Assembly (NCBI RefSeq): GCF_002368095.1
Contig: NZ_AP018227.1
Span: 4,153,796-4,217,795, forward strand
Direction: 5' to 3'
DNA: 64,000 nt
DNA from: Calothrix parasitica NIES-267
GTDB taxonomy: Bacteria; Cyanobacteriota; Cyanobacteriia; Cyanobacteriales; Nostocaceae
The position numbers and the translations under genes were made by a program. Below are positions 45,688 to 56,200 of this stretch, piece by piece (position 1 is the first letter of the stretch; each line of letters begins with the position of its first letter). A model generated the notes under the pieces. It did no database searches and was not told the origin of the DNA. It saw nothing but the letters and a program-made list of their open reading frames with translations.

Positions 45688-48480
45688 CTATTTATTAACC
45701 AATAAAGCAACGGGGAAATTTTGGAGAATATCGCGCACCCAAAGTGCATCTTCACCTTCTACTTGTTGTCCAGTAAAGACATCTACCCAAGTATTAGTTG
45801 AATCAGCAGGGGGAACAATGCGAGTTTCTTGCCAAACTTGTTCTCCGAATGGATATTCGCCTTTTTCTGTTAAAGAAGTAAAAAAGCGCGGTGCGATAAC
45901 AATTATTTTTTGTTCTCCTAATTCCCTACTAAATCCAATAATATGACTTTTTAAACTACCAACTGTGGTCAATTTTTCGTAGGTACCACGTTGGAATAAG
46001 TCTAAATATTCTTGACGTGTTTGCAGGGTTTTGTAAATCAAGAACAACTTAATTCTTGCATCTTCAGGAGTTTCAAGCAATTGAGCAATATAATCCAGTA
46101 AATCAGATCCATTTTTAGATTTGATTTCCTCAAGATATTTTTGTCGCATCGAGAAATCTACCGGACGACGGTTATCTGGGTCAACTAAGCTCAAATCCCA
46201 TAGTTCGGTACCTTGATAAATATCGGGAAGTCCGGGAGCAGTCAGCTTGAGTAATGTTTGAGAAAGAGAACTTAAGATACCGTAATGCTGAATTTTTTCT
46301 TGAAAGGGACGAAATGCTTGTAAAAACTGATTATCTGGACTATCTTTTAAAACTCTTTCAGCAAAATTGGTAAAACCATCCTCGTAATCGCTATCATTTT
46401 TTAGCCATGCGGTATGTACTTTAGCTTCTCGAATTGCTTTGATTATATATTCTTTAATTCGCTCTACAAAATTAGGATATTCTTCCTTATCTAAAGGAAA
46501 AGCACCGATAAGAGTTTGGTAGAATAAATACTCATCGTTATAGGTCGGGATATCGCGTCCACCGACATAATCTTTATTAGCGGCATTAATTTCGCGCCAT
46601 TGTTTTAGATTTTGCTCGAATTCTTCGGGAATTTCCGATAAAACGTTAATTCTAGTTCTAACATCTTCACCACGTTTGGTGTCGTGGGTAGATGTAGTAT
46701 TCATTGTATGGGGCCAAGTTGCAGTGCGATTGGAATTATAGCTGTGAAAATCTTCTAAGGATACTCCGAAACTACCTGGATGCGAACCGACTTCATTAAG
46801 CGAAACTAACCTGTTATATACATAAAGTACAGTATCTTCTACACCTTTTGCCATCAAAGGACCGGTAAATTGCTGCAATCTCATTAAGAAGCGCAACCAT
46901 TCGTCTCTGTCTTCTTCTGTAAGATTTTCATCAAATTCTAGTAGCAAAAATTTTTCAATAAAATTAAGTTCGTTCAGGAAATTAGGAATATTCTTTTTAG
47001 CTTGAGTCATTACCTGCTCGATATATTCCCTATCCGAAGAACTTGCTCCCCCACTATTAATGTAGGTGCGATATACCGGAAATAATGCCAAAATTTCTAT
47101 TAAAGCCGATTTCAAACCGTACATTGTGAAATCGCTAGCATAGCGGTAACGACCGGATATTTTTTTAAAAAGGTGAGCTAAATTATCGATATCTCCAGCT
47201 AAATGTTTCTCAATAATTAATCTTTTGTTTTTATCGATTAATTCTTCACAAGAAACAGCTTTACCAATAAAACGATAGTAGATATTATCAAATTCTTCTT
47301 CATTAGACTGGTCGCAGAAAATACCATTTAGCTGGTTAAGAAAATCGTATCCTGAAGTACCTTGAATAGGCCAAGTTATCGGTAATTCTTCTTCCGGTTC
47401 GAGAATTTTTTCCACAATTAAGTAAACTTCCGGTGCTTTTTCTCGGAGTCTATTTAAATATTCGGCTGGGTCATATAATCCATCTATATGGTCAATTCGC
47501 AAGCCATCAAATTTACCTTCTTCAACCAATTTTAAAATTAACGAATGAGTAGTTTCAAAAACATTCTCATCTTCAATCCGCAACGAGATTAAATCGTTAA
47601 CTGTAAAAAAGCGTCTGTAATTAAGTTCTTCATTACCAACCTTCCAAAAAGCAAGACGGAAGAATTGCTCTGTTAACAAACTTTCTAATAAATCAAAGCT
47701 TTCCGGTTTTCCTACTTCCCCATTAAAAATAGCAATATTTTCCTGAATATGTTTTTTTACATCTTCAGAATCATTCCAGAGTTCCCATAACATCCTTTTG
47801 ATAAAGCTAATTTGGTCATCCCTTTCTCTTCCTTCTTCACTAGATGGAATATACTTCAACGTATAAAGAACACCCAAAAGCTTCACAAAAGCAGGATTGT
47901 CTCTACCAAGTTTTTCCTGTAAGCTTGCTAAATCGTATGTAAGAACTTGACTATAGGATTCAATGCGGATAGGGAATTTATTATCGTAATAGTTAATGCT
48001 TAGACCGCTTTGTTCGTACTGAATTTGTAGTTCACCACTTTCAAGACAATCACCGCAAAATTTACCCAAAAACGGTGCCAGTACTTTACAGTTATTTTCC
48101 GGATAATGATGATTCCAGTCAATATCAAAAAAGTCTCTATATTTAGAATCAGCACCGTTTTCCAAAACATCCATCAACATTTCATTTTGGCTGCTAAAAG
48201 CCATATGATTGGGGACAATATCTTGAACCCAACCAATATTTAAATTTTTTAGTTGTTCCACTAACTCATCAAATTTTTCCGCTCCTCCTAATTCGGGGTC
48301 AATTTCACGAGGATTTACCGCATCATAACCGTGAGTACTACCTTTTCTAGAAGTAAGAATTGGAGAAGCATATAAATGAGAAACACCTAATTGTTCTAAA
48401 TAAGCAGCAATAGTTTTTGCAGCATCAAAACCAAAGCTAGGAGTAAACTGAATCCGATAAGTTGCTAAAGGTATTTGCAT
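45688..48480 (-). CDS. treY: Malto-oligosyltrehalose synthase
   Basis: TreY (GH13) rearranges the reducing-end alpha-1,4 bond of maltodextrins to alpha-1,1, making maltooligosyltrehalose in the cytosol. 930 residues, normal for the family. The N-terminus has YRIQFTPSFGF and HLYASPILTSRKGSTHGYD. Catalytic motifs are DGLRIDHIDG with nucleophile Asp330, the acid/base Glu in IVEKILEP, and STHDTKRGED. The C-terminus shows GLPDIYQGTELWD. It is the last of four minus-strand genes and follows treZ. The start ATG is preceded by an STRR tract that leaves no clear ribosome site. Confidence 0.97.
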   Translation of the reverse strand: MQIPLATYRIQFTPSFGFDAAKTIAAYLEQLGVSHLYASPILTSRKGSTHGYDAVNPREIDPELGGAEKFDELVEQLKNLNIGWVQDIVPNHMAFSSQNEMLMDVLENGADSKYRDFFDIDWNHHYPENNCKVLAPFLGKFCGDCLESGELQIQYEQSGLSINYYDNKFPIRIESYSQVLTYDLASLQEKLGRDNPAFVKLLGVLYTLKYIPSSEEGRERDDQISFIKRMLWELWNDSEDVKKHIQENIAIFNGEVGKPESFDLLESLLTEQFFRLAFWKVGNEELNYRRFFTVNDLISLRIEDENVFETTHSLILKLVEEGKFDGLRIDHIDGLYDPAEYLNRLREKAPEVYLIVEKILEPEEELPITWPIQGTSGYDFLNQLNGIFCDQSNEEEFDNIYYRFIGKAVSCEELIDKNKRLIIEKHLAGDIDNLAHLFKKISGRYRYASDFTMYGLKSALIEILALFPVYRTYINSGGASSSDREYIEQVMTQAKKNIPNFLNELNFIEKFLLLEFDENLTEEDRDEWLRFLMRLQQFTGPLMAKGVEDTVLYVYNRLVSLNEVGSHPGSFGVSLEDFHSYNSNRTATWPHTMNTTSTHDTKRGEDVRTRINVLSEIPEEFEQNLKQWREINAANKDYVGGRDIPTYNDEYLFYQTLIGAFPLDKEEYPNFVERIKEYIIKAIREAKVHTAWLKNDSDYEDGFTNFAERVLKDSPDNQFLQAFRPFQEKIQHYGILSSLSQTLLKLTAPGLPDIYQGTELWDLSLVDPDNRRPVDFSMRQKYLEEIKSKNGSDLLDYIAQLLETPEDARIKLFLIYKTLQTRQEYLDLFQRGTYEKLTTVGSLKSHIIGFSRELGEQKIIVIAPRFFTSLTEKGEYPFGEQVWQETRIVPPADSTNTWVDVFTGQQVEGEDALWVRDILQNFPVALLVNK

Positions 48481-48487
48481 GATTACG

Positions 48488-48728
48488 ATTGTAGATTTTG
48501 GATTTTAGATTTTGGATTTTAGATTTTAAAGATAGTTGGTAATGGGTAATTGGGAATTGGTAATTGGTAATTGGTAATTGGGAATTGGTAATTGGGAATT
48601 GGAGTAAAAGACTAAGCTAGAGAACAATTAGCGAACGAGATGCTCTTTTTAACTCCGGTGGTACTAATTCCTAACTCCTAACTCCTAACTCCTAACTCCT
48701 AACTCCTAACTCCTAACTCCTAACTCCT
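48488..48728. repeat. STRR tracts between treY and treZ
   Basis: Three tracts: ATTTTGG/ATTTTAG units, then GGTAATT/GGGAATT units, then at least eight CTAACTC units at 48668-48726. Confidence 0.9.
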
Positions 48729-50560
48729 CACTGATTACTGTAAACCACAACACTATAAGGATTAATTGTTAATTCGTACTTACTTGCTCCATCCAGTTTT
48801 TCTGGTAGCTGGGAACCTTTCCCTCCCCAAGTTGGTTCGCTTGAATCAAGTATTTTTTTCCAAGTCCCGCTGTTATTATTGTCTGTAATCTTAACAGCTT
48901 CCGAGCTAAAGTTAAGCCAGCAAAGAATTTGACTGTCTTCGTGGTGTCTGTGGATACGCAGAATTTTTTCTGGTTCGACTACTGTTGCTTCTAATTGATT
49001 CCTATCTAAGTTCCTCAATGCTGGAAGATTTTTTCGCATTTGCAGTAATTTCTGATGAAACAACCATAACTTTTCATGCTCCCCGGTTTTTCGTTTATCC
49101 CAATTTAACTGGGATTGTTTGAATGTTTCTTCAGCTTGGGGGTCTGGTGCTTCCTTCCCATCTACTTCATGAAACGCTGCAAATTCTGCTTTTCTACCTT
49201 TTCTGACTGCTTCGATTAAATCTGGGTCTCCATGACTGACAAAATATAAAAATGGTGCTTTCTCACCGTATTCTTCTCCCATAAACAACATCGGAATGTA
49301 GGGAGAAAGTAAAAGCGCTGCTGCTGTTAGTTTCAGAGATTCAAAGGATATCAAATTAGATAGTCTATCCCCTAACATTCGATTCCCTACCTGGTCGTGA
49401 TTCTGGGCACAGACCACAAACTGACTCGAAGCGCAATCGCTAGCATTCTCACCATGATATCTTTTACGGTGAGGAGAGTAATCCCAAGTATAAACAAATC
49501 CCTGATTGTAAATCTTAGCTAGCTGCTCTAAGCTTCCAAAATCCTCGTAATATCCATTTTTTTCCCCAGTTAAAACTGTATGTAAAGCATGGTGAAAATC
49601 ATCACTCCATTGAGCATCAATACCGTATCCACCCTTTTCTTGAGAGCGAATAATCCGGGGGTCGTTGAGGTCGCTTTCAGCAATTAAATAATATTCACGA
49701 CCATAAGTTTTCTCTAATTCAGCTACAGCCTCAGACATTTCCGCCAAAATATGCTTGGCACCAAAGTCATATATAGCATGAACTGCATCCAAGCGTAATC
49801 CATCTAAATGGTAGTTTTCCAACCAATACAAAACATTTTTTACAAAGTAATCACGTACCCCATCGCTGTAGGAATCATCAAAATTAACAGCGCTACCCCA
49901 AGGAGTCTTGTATTTTTCGGTAAAGTAAGTTCCGTAACCCCATAAATAATTTCCTTCAGGGCCGAGGTGATTGTAAACTACATCCAAAATCACCGACATA
50001 CCTTGCTGATGACAAGCGTCAACCAGTTTTTTCAAACCATCAACACCACCGTAGGAATTTTGGACAGCATAGGGAAACACACCATCATAACCCCAGTTTC
50101 GACTTCCAGGAAACTGGGCTACAGGCATAATTTCAATTGTATTTACCCCTAATTCCTTTAAATCCGATAATCGGGAAATAATCGCTTCAAAAGTTCCTGC
50201 TTCTGTAAAGGTTCCTACATGCAACTCGTAGATAACCATTTCTTCCAAAGGAACACCCTTCCAGCCCTCATCATTCCACTTAAAGTTGCTCTGGTCAACG
50301 ATTTCCGAAGCACCATGAACGCCATTTGGCTGTAAATTAGAAGCCGGGTCTGCTCTATCAGTCTCACCGTCAAGTTGATAATAATAGAGACTTCCAGGTT
50401 TTATATCTGCAATAGAACCGTGCCAATAACCTCGTTCATCTTTTTCCAGAGGTACAACTTTATCAACAGGTTCAACCACATGAACGGCAACTTTTCCCAT
50501 TAAAGGTGCCCAGAGAGTAAAGTTGCAAGTATTGTTTGAATATTGAGAACCGATATGCAT
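48728..50560 (-). CDS. treZ: Malto-oligosyltrehalose trehalohydrolase
   Basis: TreZ (GH13_10) releases trehalose from the end of maltooligosyltrehalose made by TreY. 610 residues. An N-terminal E-set/CBM48-like domain (residues 1-90, FTLWAPLMGKVAVHVV) precedes the barrel: LDVVYNHLGPEGNYL, LDAVHAIYDF with nucleophile Asp258, acid/base Glu in IAESDLN, and transition-state Asp in QNHDQVGNR. Complete, no missing residue. Same strand as treY, with STRRs between. Confidence 0.97.
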   Translation of the reverse strand: MHIGSQYSNNTCNFTLWAPLMGKVAVHVVEPVDKVVPLEKDERGYWHGSIADIKPGSLYYYQLDGETDRADPASNLQPNGVHGASEIVDQSNFKWNDEGWKGVPLEEMVIYELHVGTFTEAGTFEAIISRLSDLKELGVNTIEIMPVAQFPGSRNWGYDGVFPYAVQNSYGGVDGLKKLVDACHQQGMSVILDVVYNHLGPEGNYLWGYGTYFTEKYKTPWGSAVNFDDSYSDGVRDYFVKNVLYWLENYHLDGLRLDAVHAIYDFGAKHILAEMSEAVAELEKTYGREYYLIAESDLNDPRIIRSQEKGGYGIDAQWSDDFHHALHTVLTGEKNGYYEDFGSLEQLAKIYNQGFVYTWDYSPHRKRYHGENASDCASSQFVVCAQNHDQVGNRMLGDRLSNLISFESLKLTAAALLLSPYIPMLFMGEEYGEKAPFLYFVSHGDPDLIEAVRKGRKAEFAAFHEVDGKEAPDPQAEETFKQSQLNWDKRKTGEHEKLWLFHQKLLQMRKNLPALRNLDRNQLEATVVEPEKILRIHRHHEDSQILCWLNFSSEAVKITDNNNSGTWKKILDSSEPTWGGKGSQLPEKLDGASKYELTINPYSVVVYSNQ

Positions 50561-50572
50561 TTTTCTTAAATT

Positions 50573-50748
50573 GGTAGATGGGTAATGGGTGATGAGTAAT
50601 GAGTAATGAGTAATGAGTAATGAGTTAGGAGTTAGGAGTAATGAGTAATGAGTAATGAGTTAGGAGTTAGGAGTTCAAAATTCATTTATCCTTGTCTTCA
50701 TCTCCCGTTCTCAATTACCAATTACCAACTACCAATTACTAATTATTT
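50573..50748. repeat. STRR tracts between treZ and glgX
   Basis: GTAATGA units, AGTTAGG units and ACCAATT units. The glgX stop follows directly. Confidence 0.9.
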
Positions 50749-52900
50749 ACTCGTCATCGTATTCTTGATTTAGTTGTCCCAGTCTTTGCAGTATGACTAT
50801 GGAACGTGCATCAACTTTAATTGGTTTATCTTCTATGTAGCGTTTACCACGTTGCACAAATCTGGGTTTGGTGGTGTCAACGATAGTAACCCATTCCCAT
50901 TCCTGCAATTCTGGAGGAATGACAAATTCCAACATTTCGTAGTGAGCATTAAATAAAATAAAAAAGTTTTCGTCAATGATGCGCTCACCTCTAGGACCTG
51001 GTGAGGCTATTCCTTCACCATTCAGGAAGATTCCAATAGCTTTAGCAAAACCGCTGTTCCATTGTTCTTCCGTCATTTTAGTGCCATCGGGATTAAACCA
51101 AGAAATGTCGGTTACTTCAACACCACGAATCGCTCTTCCTTGGAACCATTTACGTCTTCTAAAGACTGGATGTCGGCGGCGAAAATCGATTAATTGACGG
51201 GTAAAGTCGAGTAAATTCTCATTTTCTTCTTGCAAATCCCAATCTAACCAGGAAATCTCGTTATCCTGACAGTAAGGATTGTTATTTCCTCCTTGAGTTC
51301 TTCCCATCTCGTCTCCCATGACTATCATGGGTATCCCTTGAGAAAGAAGTAATGTAACTAAAAAGTTTCGCCGCTGCTTTTTACGGAGTTTCTCAATTGC
51401 TAAATCGTCTGTCTCTCCTTCTGCACCGCAATTCCACGAACGATTGTGACTTTCTCCATCGCGGTTATCTTCACCGTTAGCTTCGTTATGCTTTTCGTTA
51501 TAGCTAACTAAATCATTTAACGTAAAACCATCGTGAGCGGTAATAAAGTTAATACTTGCGCTGGGGCTGCGTCCGTTAAGTTCGTAAAGGTCGGAACTAC
51601 CCGTAAACCTATAGGCAAATTCTGCTAGGCTACTGTCTTCTCCTCTCCAGAAGTCTCGCACTGTGTCGCGATATTTTCCATTCCACTCAGACCATAGCAG
51701 GGGAAACTCACCTACTTGGTAGCCTCCTTCACCTACATCCCAAGGTTCGGCAATTAATTTGACATCGGCTAAAACCGGGTCTTGATGGATAATATCAAAG
51801 AATGCAGCTAATTTATCTACTGCGTATAATTCTCTAGCTAAAGCAGATGCTAGGTCAAAACGGAAACCATCAACATGGCATTCCAACACCCAGTATCGCA
51901 AGCTATCCATAATTAACTTCAAAACTTGGGGATGACGCACGTTCAGCGAATTCCCGCAGCCAGTAAAATCCATATAGTAACGCGAATCGCCATCTACCAA
52001 ACGGTAGTAAGAAGCATTATCTATACCCCGCAAAGATATAGTTGGCCCCATATGATTACCTTCACCCGTATGGTTGTAAACCACATCAAGAATGACTTCT
52101 ATTCCCGCTTGATGCAGTCGCTTAACCATATGCTTAAATTCTTTAAGCTGCTGTCCCTTACTACCACTAGCGCTATAGCCGGAATAAGGAGCCAGGTAAG
52201 AAATTGAGTCATAGCCCCAGTAGTTCTTTAAATCACTACCAACTAAATGTCCGGGCTGCGATAAAAAATGGTGTATCGGCATCAATTCTACAGCCGTTAT
52301 ACCCAAAGCCAGCAGATGCGAAATCGCCGCAGGGTGAGCGAGTCCGGCATAAGTCCCCCTTAATTTTGCAGGTATTTCCTCATGCAATTTCGTAAAACCT
52401 TTGACATGAGTCTCGTAAATGACCGTTTCATGCCAAGGATTTTGTAAAAGTTCATCTCCTTCCCAATCAAAACTTTTATCTACAACCACAGATTTAGGAA
52501 TCAAATGAGCATCATTTAAATCTGAAAATCCCAAATCATCTTTAGGGTCATCCCAACGATACCCAAAAATTTCTTCACCAAAACCAATTTCTCCATCAAC
52601 CGCATAAGCGTAGGGGTCAATCAGTAATTTATTCGGGTTAAATCTGTGCCCTTCATGGGGAGCAAACGCACCATGAACTCTAAATCCATAACGTTGACCC
52701 GGTCCAATCGAAGGTACATAACCGTGCCAGGTAAAGTTACTAACTTCTCGCAAAGCCAATCGGGTTTCTCGTCCTTCTTTATCGAACAAGCATAGCTCTA
52801 CCGCCGTCGCATTCTCTGAAAACAAAGCGAAATTAGTACCCTTGCCATCCCAGTTAGCACCTAAAGGATAAGGTTTACCAGGCCATAGTGAGAGGTACAT
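50747..52900 (-). CDS. glgX: Glycogen debranching isoamylase-type enzyme
   Basis: GlgX/TreX hydrolyses alpha-1,6 branches of glycogen or limit dextrin and so provides linear maltodextrins for TreY. 717 residues. The N-terminal CBM48-like part starts LWPGKPYPLGANWDGKGTNF. Barrel motifs: EVILDVVYNHTGEGNHMG, DGFRFDLASAL with nucleophile Asp349, acid/base Glu in IAEPWDVGEGG, and AHDGFTLNDLVSYNEKHN. Placement in a tre cluster fits the TreX role, but the two names are not separable by sequence here. Confidence 0.95.
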   Translation of the reverse strand: MYLSLWPGKPYPLGANWDGKGTNFALFSENATAVELCLFDKEGRETRLALREVSNFTWHGYVPSIGPGQRYGFRVHGAFAPHEGHRFNPNKLLIDPYAYAVDGEIGFGEEIFGYRWDDPKDDLGFSDLNDAHLIPKSVVVDKSFDWEGDELLQNPWHETVIYETHVKGFTKLHEEIPAKLRGTYAGLAHPAAISHLLALGITAVELMPIHHFLSQPGHLVGSDLKNYWGYDSISYLAPYSGYSASGSKGQQLKEFKHMVKRLHQAGIEVILDVVYNHTGEGNHMGPTISLRGIDNASYYRLVDGDSRYYMDFTGCGNSLNVRHPQVLKLIMDSLRYWVLECHVDGFRFDLASALARELYAVDKLAAFFDIIHQDPVLADVKLIAEPWDVGEGGYQVGEFPLLWSEWNGKYRDTVRDFWRGEDSSLAEFAYRFTGSSDLYELNGRSPSASINFITAHDGFTLNDLVSYNEKHNEANGEDNRDGESHNRSWNCGAEGETDDLAIEKLRKKQRRNFLVTLLLSQGIPMIVMGDEMGRTQGGNNNPYCQDNEISWLDWDLQEENENLLDFTRQLIDFRRRHPVFRRRKWFQGRAIRGVEVTDISWFNPDGTKMTEEQWNSGFAKAIGIFLNGEGIASPGPRGERIIDENFFILFNAHYEMLEFVIPPELQEWEWVTIVDTTKPRFVQRGKRYIEDKPIKVDARSIVILQRLGQLNQEYDDE

Positions 52901-52955
52901 ACCATTCTTTCTCCTAATCGAAACAAATAATCCACAAAGCTGCCAAGTATCGAAA

Positions 52956-53195
52956 TATTAAATATCAAATACTAAATATCAAATACTAAATAAAATATTA
53001 AATCTTTAATGGTTATTTTAAGCCAGTTTGAAGTAGTAATTATGTTTTATATCTATAGAGCGATGTGGAATTGGGGAATTGGGGGAGATGGGGAGAGAGG
53101 GAGATGGGGAGAGAGGGAGATGGGGAGAGGGGGAGATAAATCTTAGTAACCCCTAACTCCTAACTCCTAACCCCTAACCCCAAATTCCGAACTGT
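52956..53195. repeat. STRR tracts upstream of glgX
   Basis: AAATATCAAATACT units at 52956-52992, GGGAGATGGGGAGA units at 53085-53133, and CTAACTC/CCTAACC units at 53145-53180. Confidence 0.85.
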
Positions 53196-53201
53196 TCGCT
53201 G

Positions 53202-56200
53202 TTAAGCTGTTTCCAGCAATTCCAAAATACGATACAGCGGAACTTCTACCCAATTAGGACGGTTTTTGAGTTCGTGTTCTAGTTCAATGATTGCTTTTTC
53301 TAAAACGAATCCATCTATGAGCAGTTGCAGTTCTGATGGTTCTGATGGTAAGAAAGCTGCGCCATTGGCTGCATTTAAGTAGGATTTCAAGAAAGCAATA
53401 CTTGACCAAGTATAGAAGAATTGCGTCCATTGCTCCATTAATGGCTGGTCGTCTGGAAGAATAATGCCGCTTTCTTTTTCGTTACGCAAACCAATACGGC
53501 TGGAGTAGTAGAAGGATTCTAGCATTCCGGCAACATCACGTAAGGGCGAGCGTTTCATCCGTCGTTCGCTCAATGGACGGGTTTGGTCTCCTTCAAAGTC
53601 AATGATGATAAAGTCTTTACCCGTATATAGCACTTCGTTAAGACACAAATTACCATGGGTACGGGTTCGCATAGCATTTATTTTTTGATTGAGAATTGAT
53701 TTTAGTCGAGCTAATATCATTTCTTTATTGTTTAATACTTGCTGCGCTACTGGTTGCAGGTCGCTCGGTAGCTGTATTAAATGCTTTTTCAACAGTAGCA
53801 ATACCTGTCCGGCTTGATTCCGCATGTATTGGTAAATCGAGCGCTGGTAGAAAGAGGTAAATGCTTCTGGTGCAAAGTTTGGGTCTTCTGTGTCCGATGC
53901 TAATGCTAAGTGCATTTCAGCAGTACGCTCGCCTAATAGTTGAGCATTTCGCAAATAAGAGCCAATCATTTCCTGAGCTATTTCAGGAATTTCGATTTCT
54001 AATGCAGCCGATAATAAGGAAGGAGGTAAATCAATATCAGCAATAGCATCTATTTGCGTTACCTGTACTTGCTCAAAAAAGTCCCGCAAGCTATCAAGGC
54101 TATAAACCCAACCGTCTCTGATATCAGGAATGTATTTTTGCACCATTCCTAGAGTCATGGTCTCAAAGCCTTTACGGCTGTAATTTAAGCTACCGGCAAC
54201 GGGAGCAAAGTTTTCTGCACCTGGTAGTCCTTTTGTCGCCGAACTATGGGTGAGAAACTGACCGACTTCTAAATCTGGGTTAATGCCTTCCCCTACTACT
54301 TTTCGGAATAGTTTGCACATCAGGCGATCGCCATATATTACGCAGGTGTTGTTATGTTCTCCACGTAACAGATGTGCTTCCAAATTGGCTTTTAATCCGA
54401 AGTTAGAACCGGCACCAGCTAGCTCGGTAAAATCTTTGCTAGATTCTGCAACTAGTTGACCTGCCATACCTTTAAAGGTTTCTTTATTGGCAATGGCTTC
54501 GAGGGGGAAGTTAAGAAATTCTTTGTCAGCTAGGGCATCAAACAACACCCCTGTTTGTTTGGCGCTGCGTATTTCGATATAGGCTACAACTTCTTCGCGG
54601 TAAGAGCTAAAGCGTTCGTGATTGATACCTTCAGGTTCGTAAGCCAAGGGCAATACATAGGTTTCGGGGTCGCCTTCGGTATAGTCTAGCTGTACTAAAA
54701 CAATTGCTGCTTCTAAGGAACGGAAAGAAATAGGAATCGCTTCAATTATGTGAGAGGACTGAACTACCCGACTTTTACTGTCAAACCAGCTACAGGCACA
54801 CATATAATCTGGCAACATTTCTTCCATTGCTGCCTTTGTTTCTGATTTGGTGAAAATATTCCGCCAATTGTCGCTGACTACTATTGTCGGTATTTGGTTC
54901 TGGGGTCTTACCGCACAAGTGATATTTGTTTGAACGTCTAAGGTAAACCAGTAAAACGCATGGGGCGCTAAACTCATGAAATAAGGTGTATCGTCAATGG
55001 ATGGGAATGTTGTCCGTCCGAAGATTTCCACCGGAATCATGCCGTCAAATGCGGACAAATCCAATTCTACTGTCTGTACGAAGCGAGACAAATTGGTGAC
55101 AACCAGAATGTGTTCTCCGTCATAAGTACGAGTAAACGCTAAAACCTTACGATTTTCTGGATAAAGTAGCTCAAAAGTACCCCTACCAAAAGCCTGGAAG
55201 CGTCCGCGAGTCGCTATCAAACGCTTCATCCACCACCACAGGGAATTGCGGTTTTCTCGCTGAGCTTCAACGTTGACAGCTTCAAAATGATATTCTGGGT
55301 CGATAATTACCGGAGCGTAAAGCTTGTGGGGATTGCAACGACTAAAACCACCATTGCGGTCTGCGCTCCACTGCATCGGAGTTCTTACCCCGTTTCTGTC
55401 TCCCAAATAAATATTGTCCCCCATTCCGATTTCATCACCGTAGTAAAGCACCGGGGTTCCGGGTAAAGACATCAGCAAAGCATTCATAACTTCTATACGT
55501 CTTCGGTTACTGCCCATCAAAGGTGCTAAACGGCGACGAATACCCAAATTTAATCTTGCTTGCTGGTCTTGAGCGTAGACCCGATACATATAATCGCGGT
55601 CTTCATCGCTGACCATTTCCAAAGTCAATTCATCGTGATTCCGCAGAAATAAAGCCCACTGACAGTTACCTGGAATCGGTGGTGTTTGCTGCAAAATATC
55701 GATAATCGGGAAACTATCTTCCATTTGCAGCCCCATGAATAAACGTGGCATTAATGGAAAATGGAAATTCATGTGGCATTCATCCCCACCGCTGTAATAC
55801 TCTACAGCATCTTCGGGCCACTGGTTGGCTTCAGCCAGCATCATCCGATTGGGGAACTTTTCATCCATGTGGCTGCGTACTTTCTTCAGAAAAGCATGAG
55901 TTTCCTCAAGGTTTTCACAGTTGGTTCCTTCGCGCTCGTATAGATAAGGAACAGCATCCAACCGCAACCCATCAACGCCCATCTCCAACCAGAAATCCAC
56001 CACATCAAACAGCGCTTGCTGCATTTGAGGGTTTTCAAAATTCAAATCCGGTTGGTGGGAATAAAAGCGGTGCCAATAATAAGCCTTTGCAACCGGGTCC
56101 CAAGTCCAGTTAGAAGTTTCAAAATCCTTAAAGATAATTCTTGCTTCTTGATACTTTTCTGGAGTATCGCTCCAAACATAAAAATCTCGTTCCGGGCTAC

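Noticed and set aside
53085-53133. G-rich tandem tract considered as an origin or G-quadruplex element
   Set aside because: It is the same GGGAGAT STRR type seen after malQ, with no DnaA-like boxes nearby.
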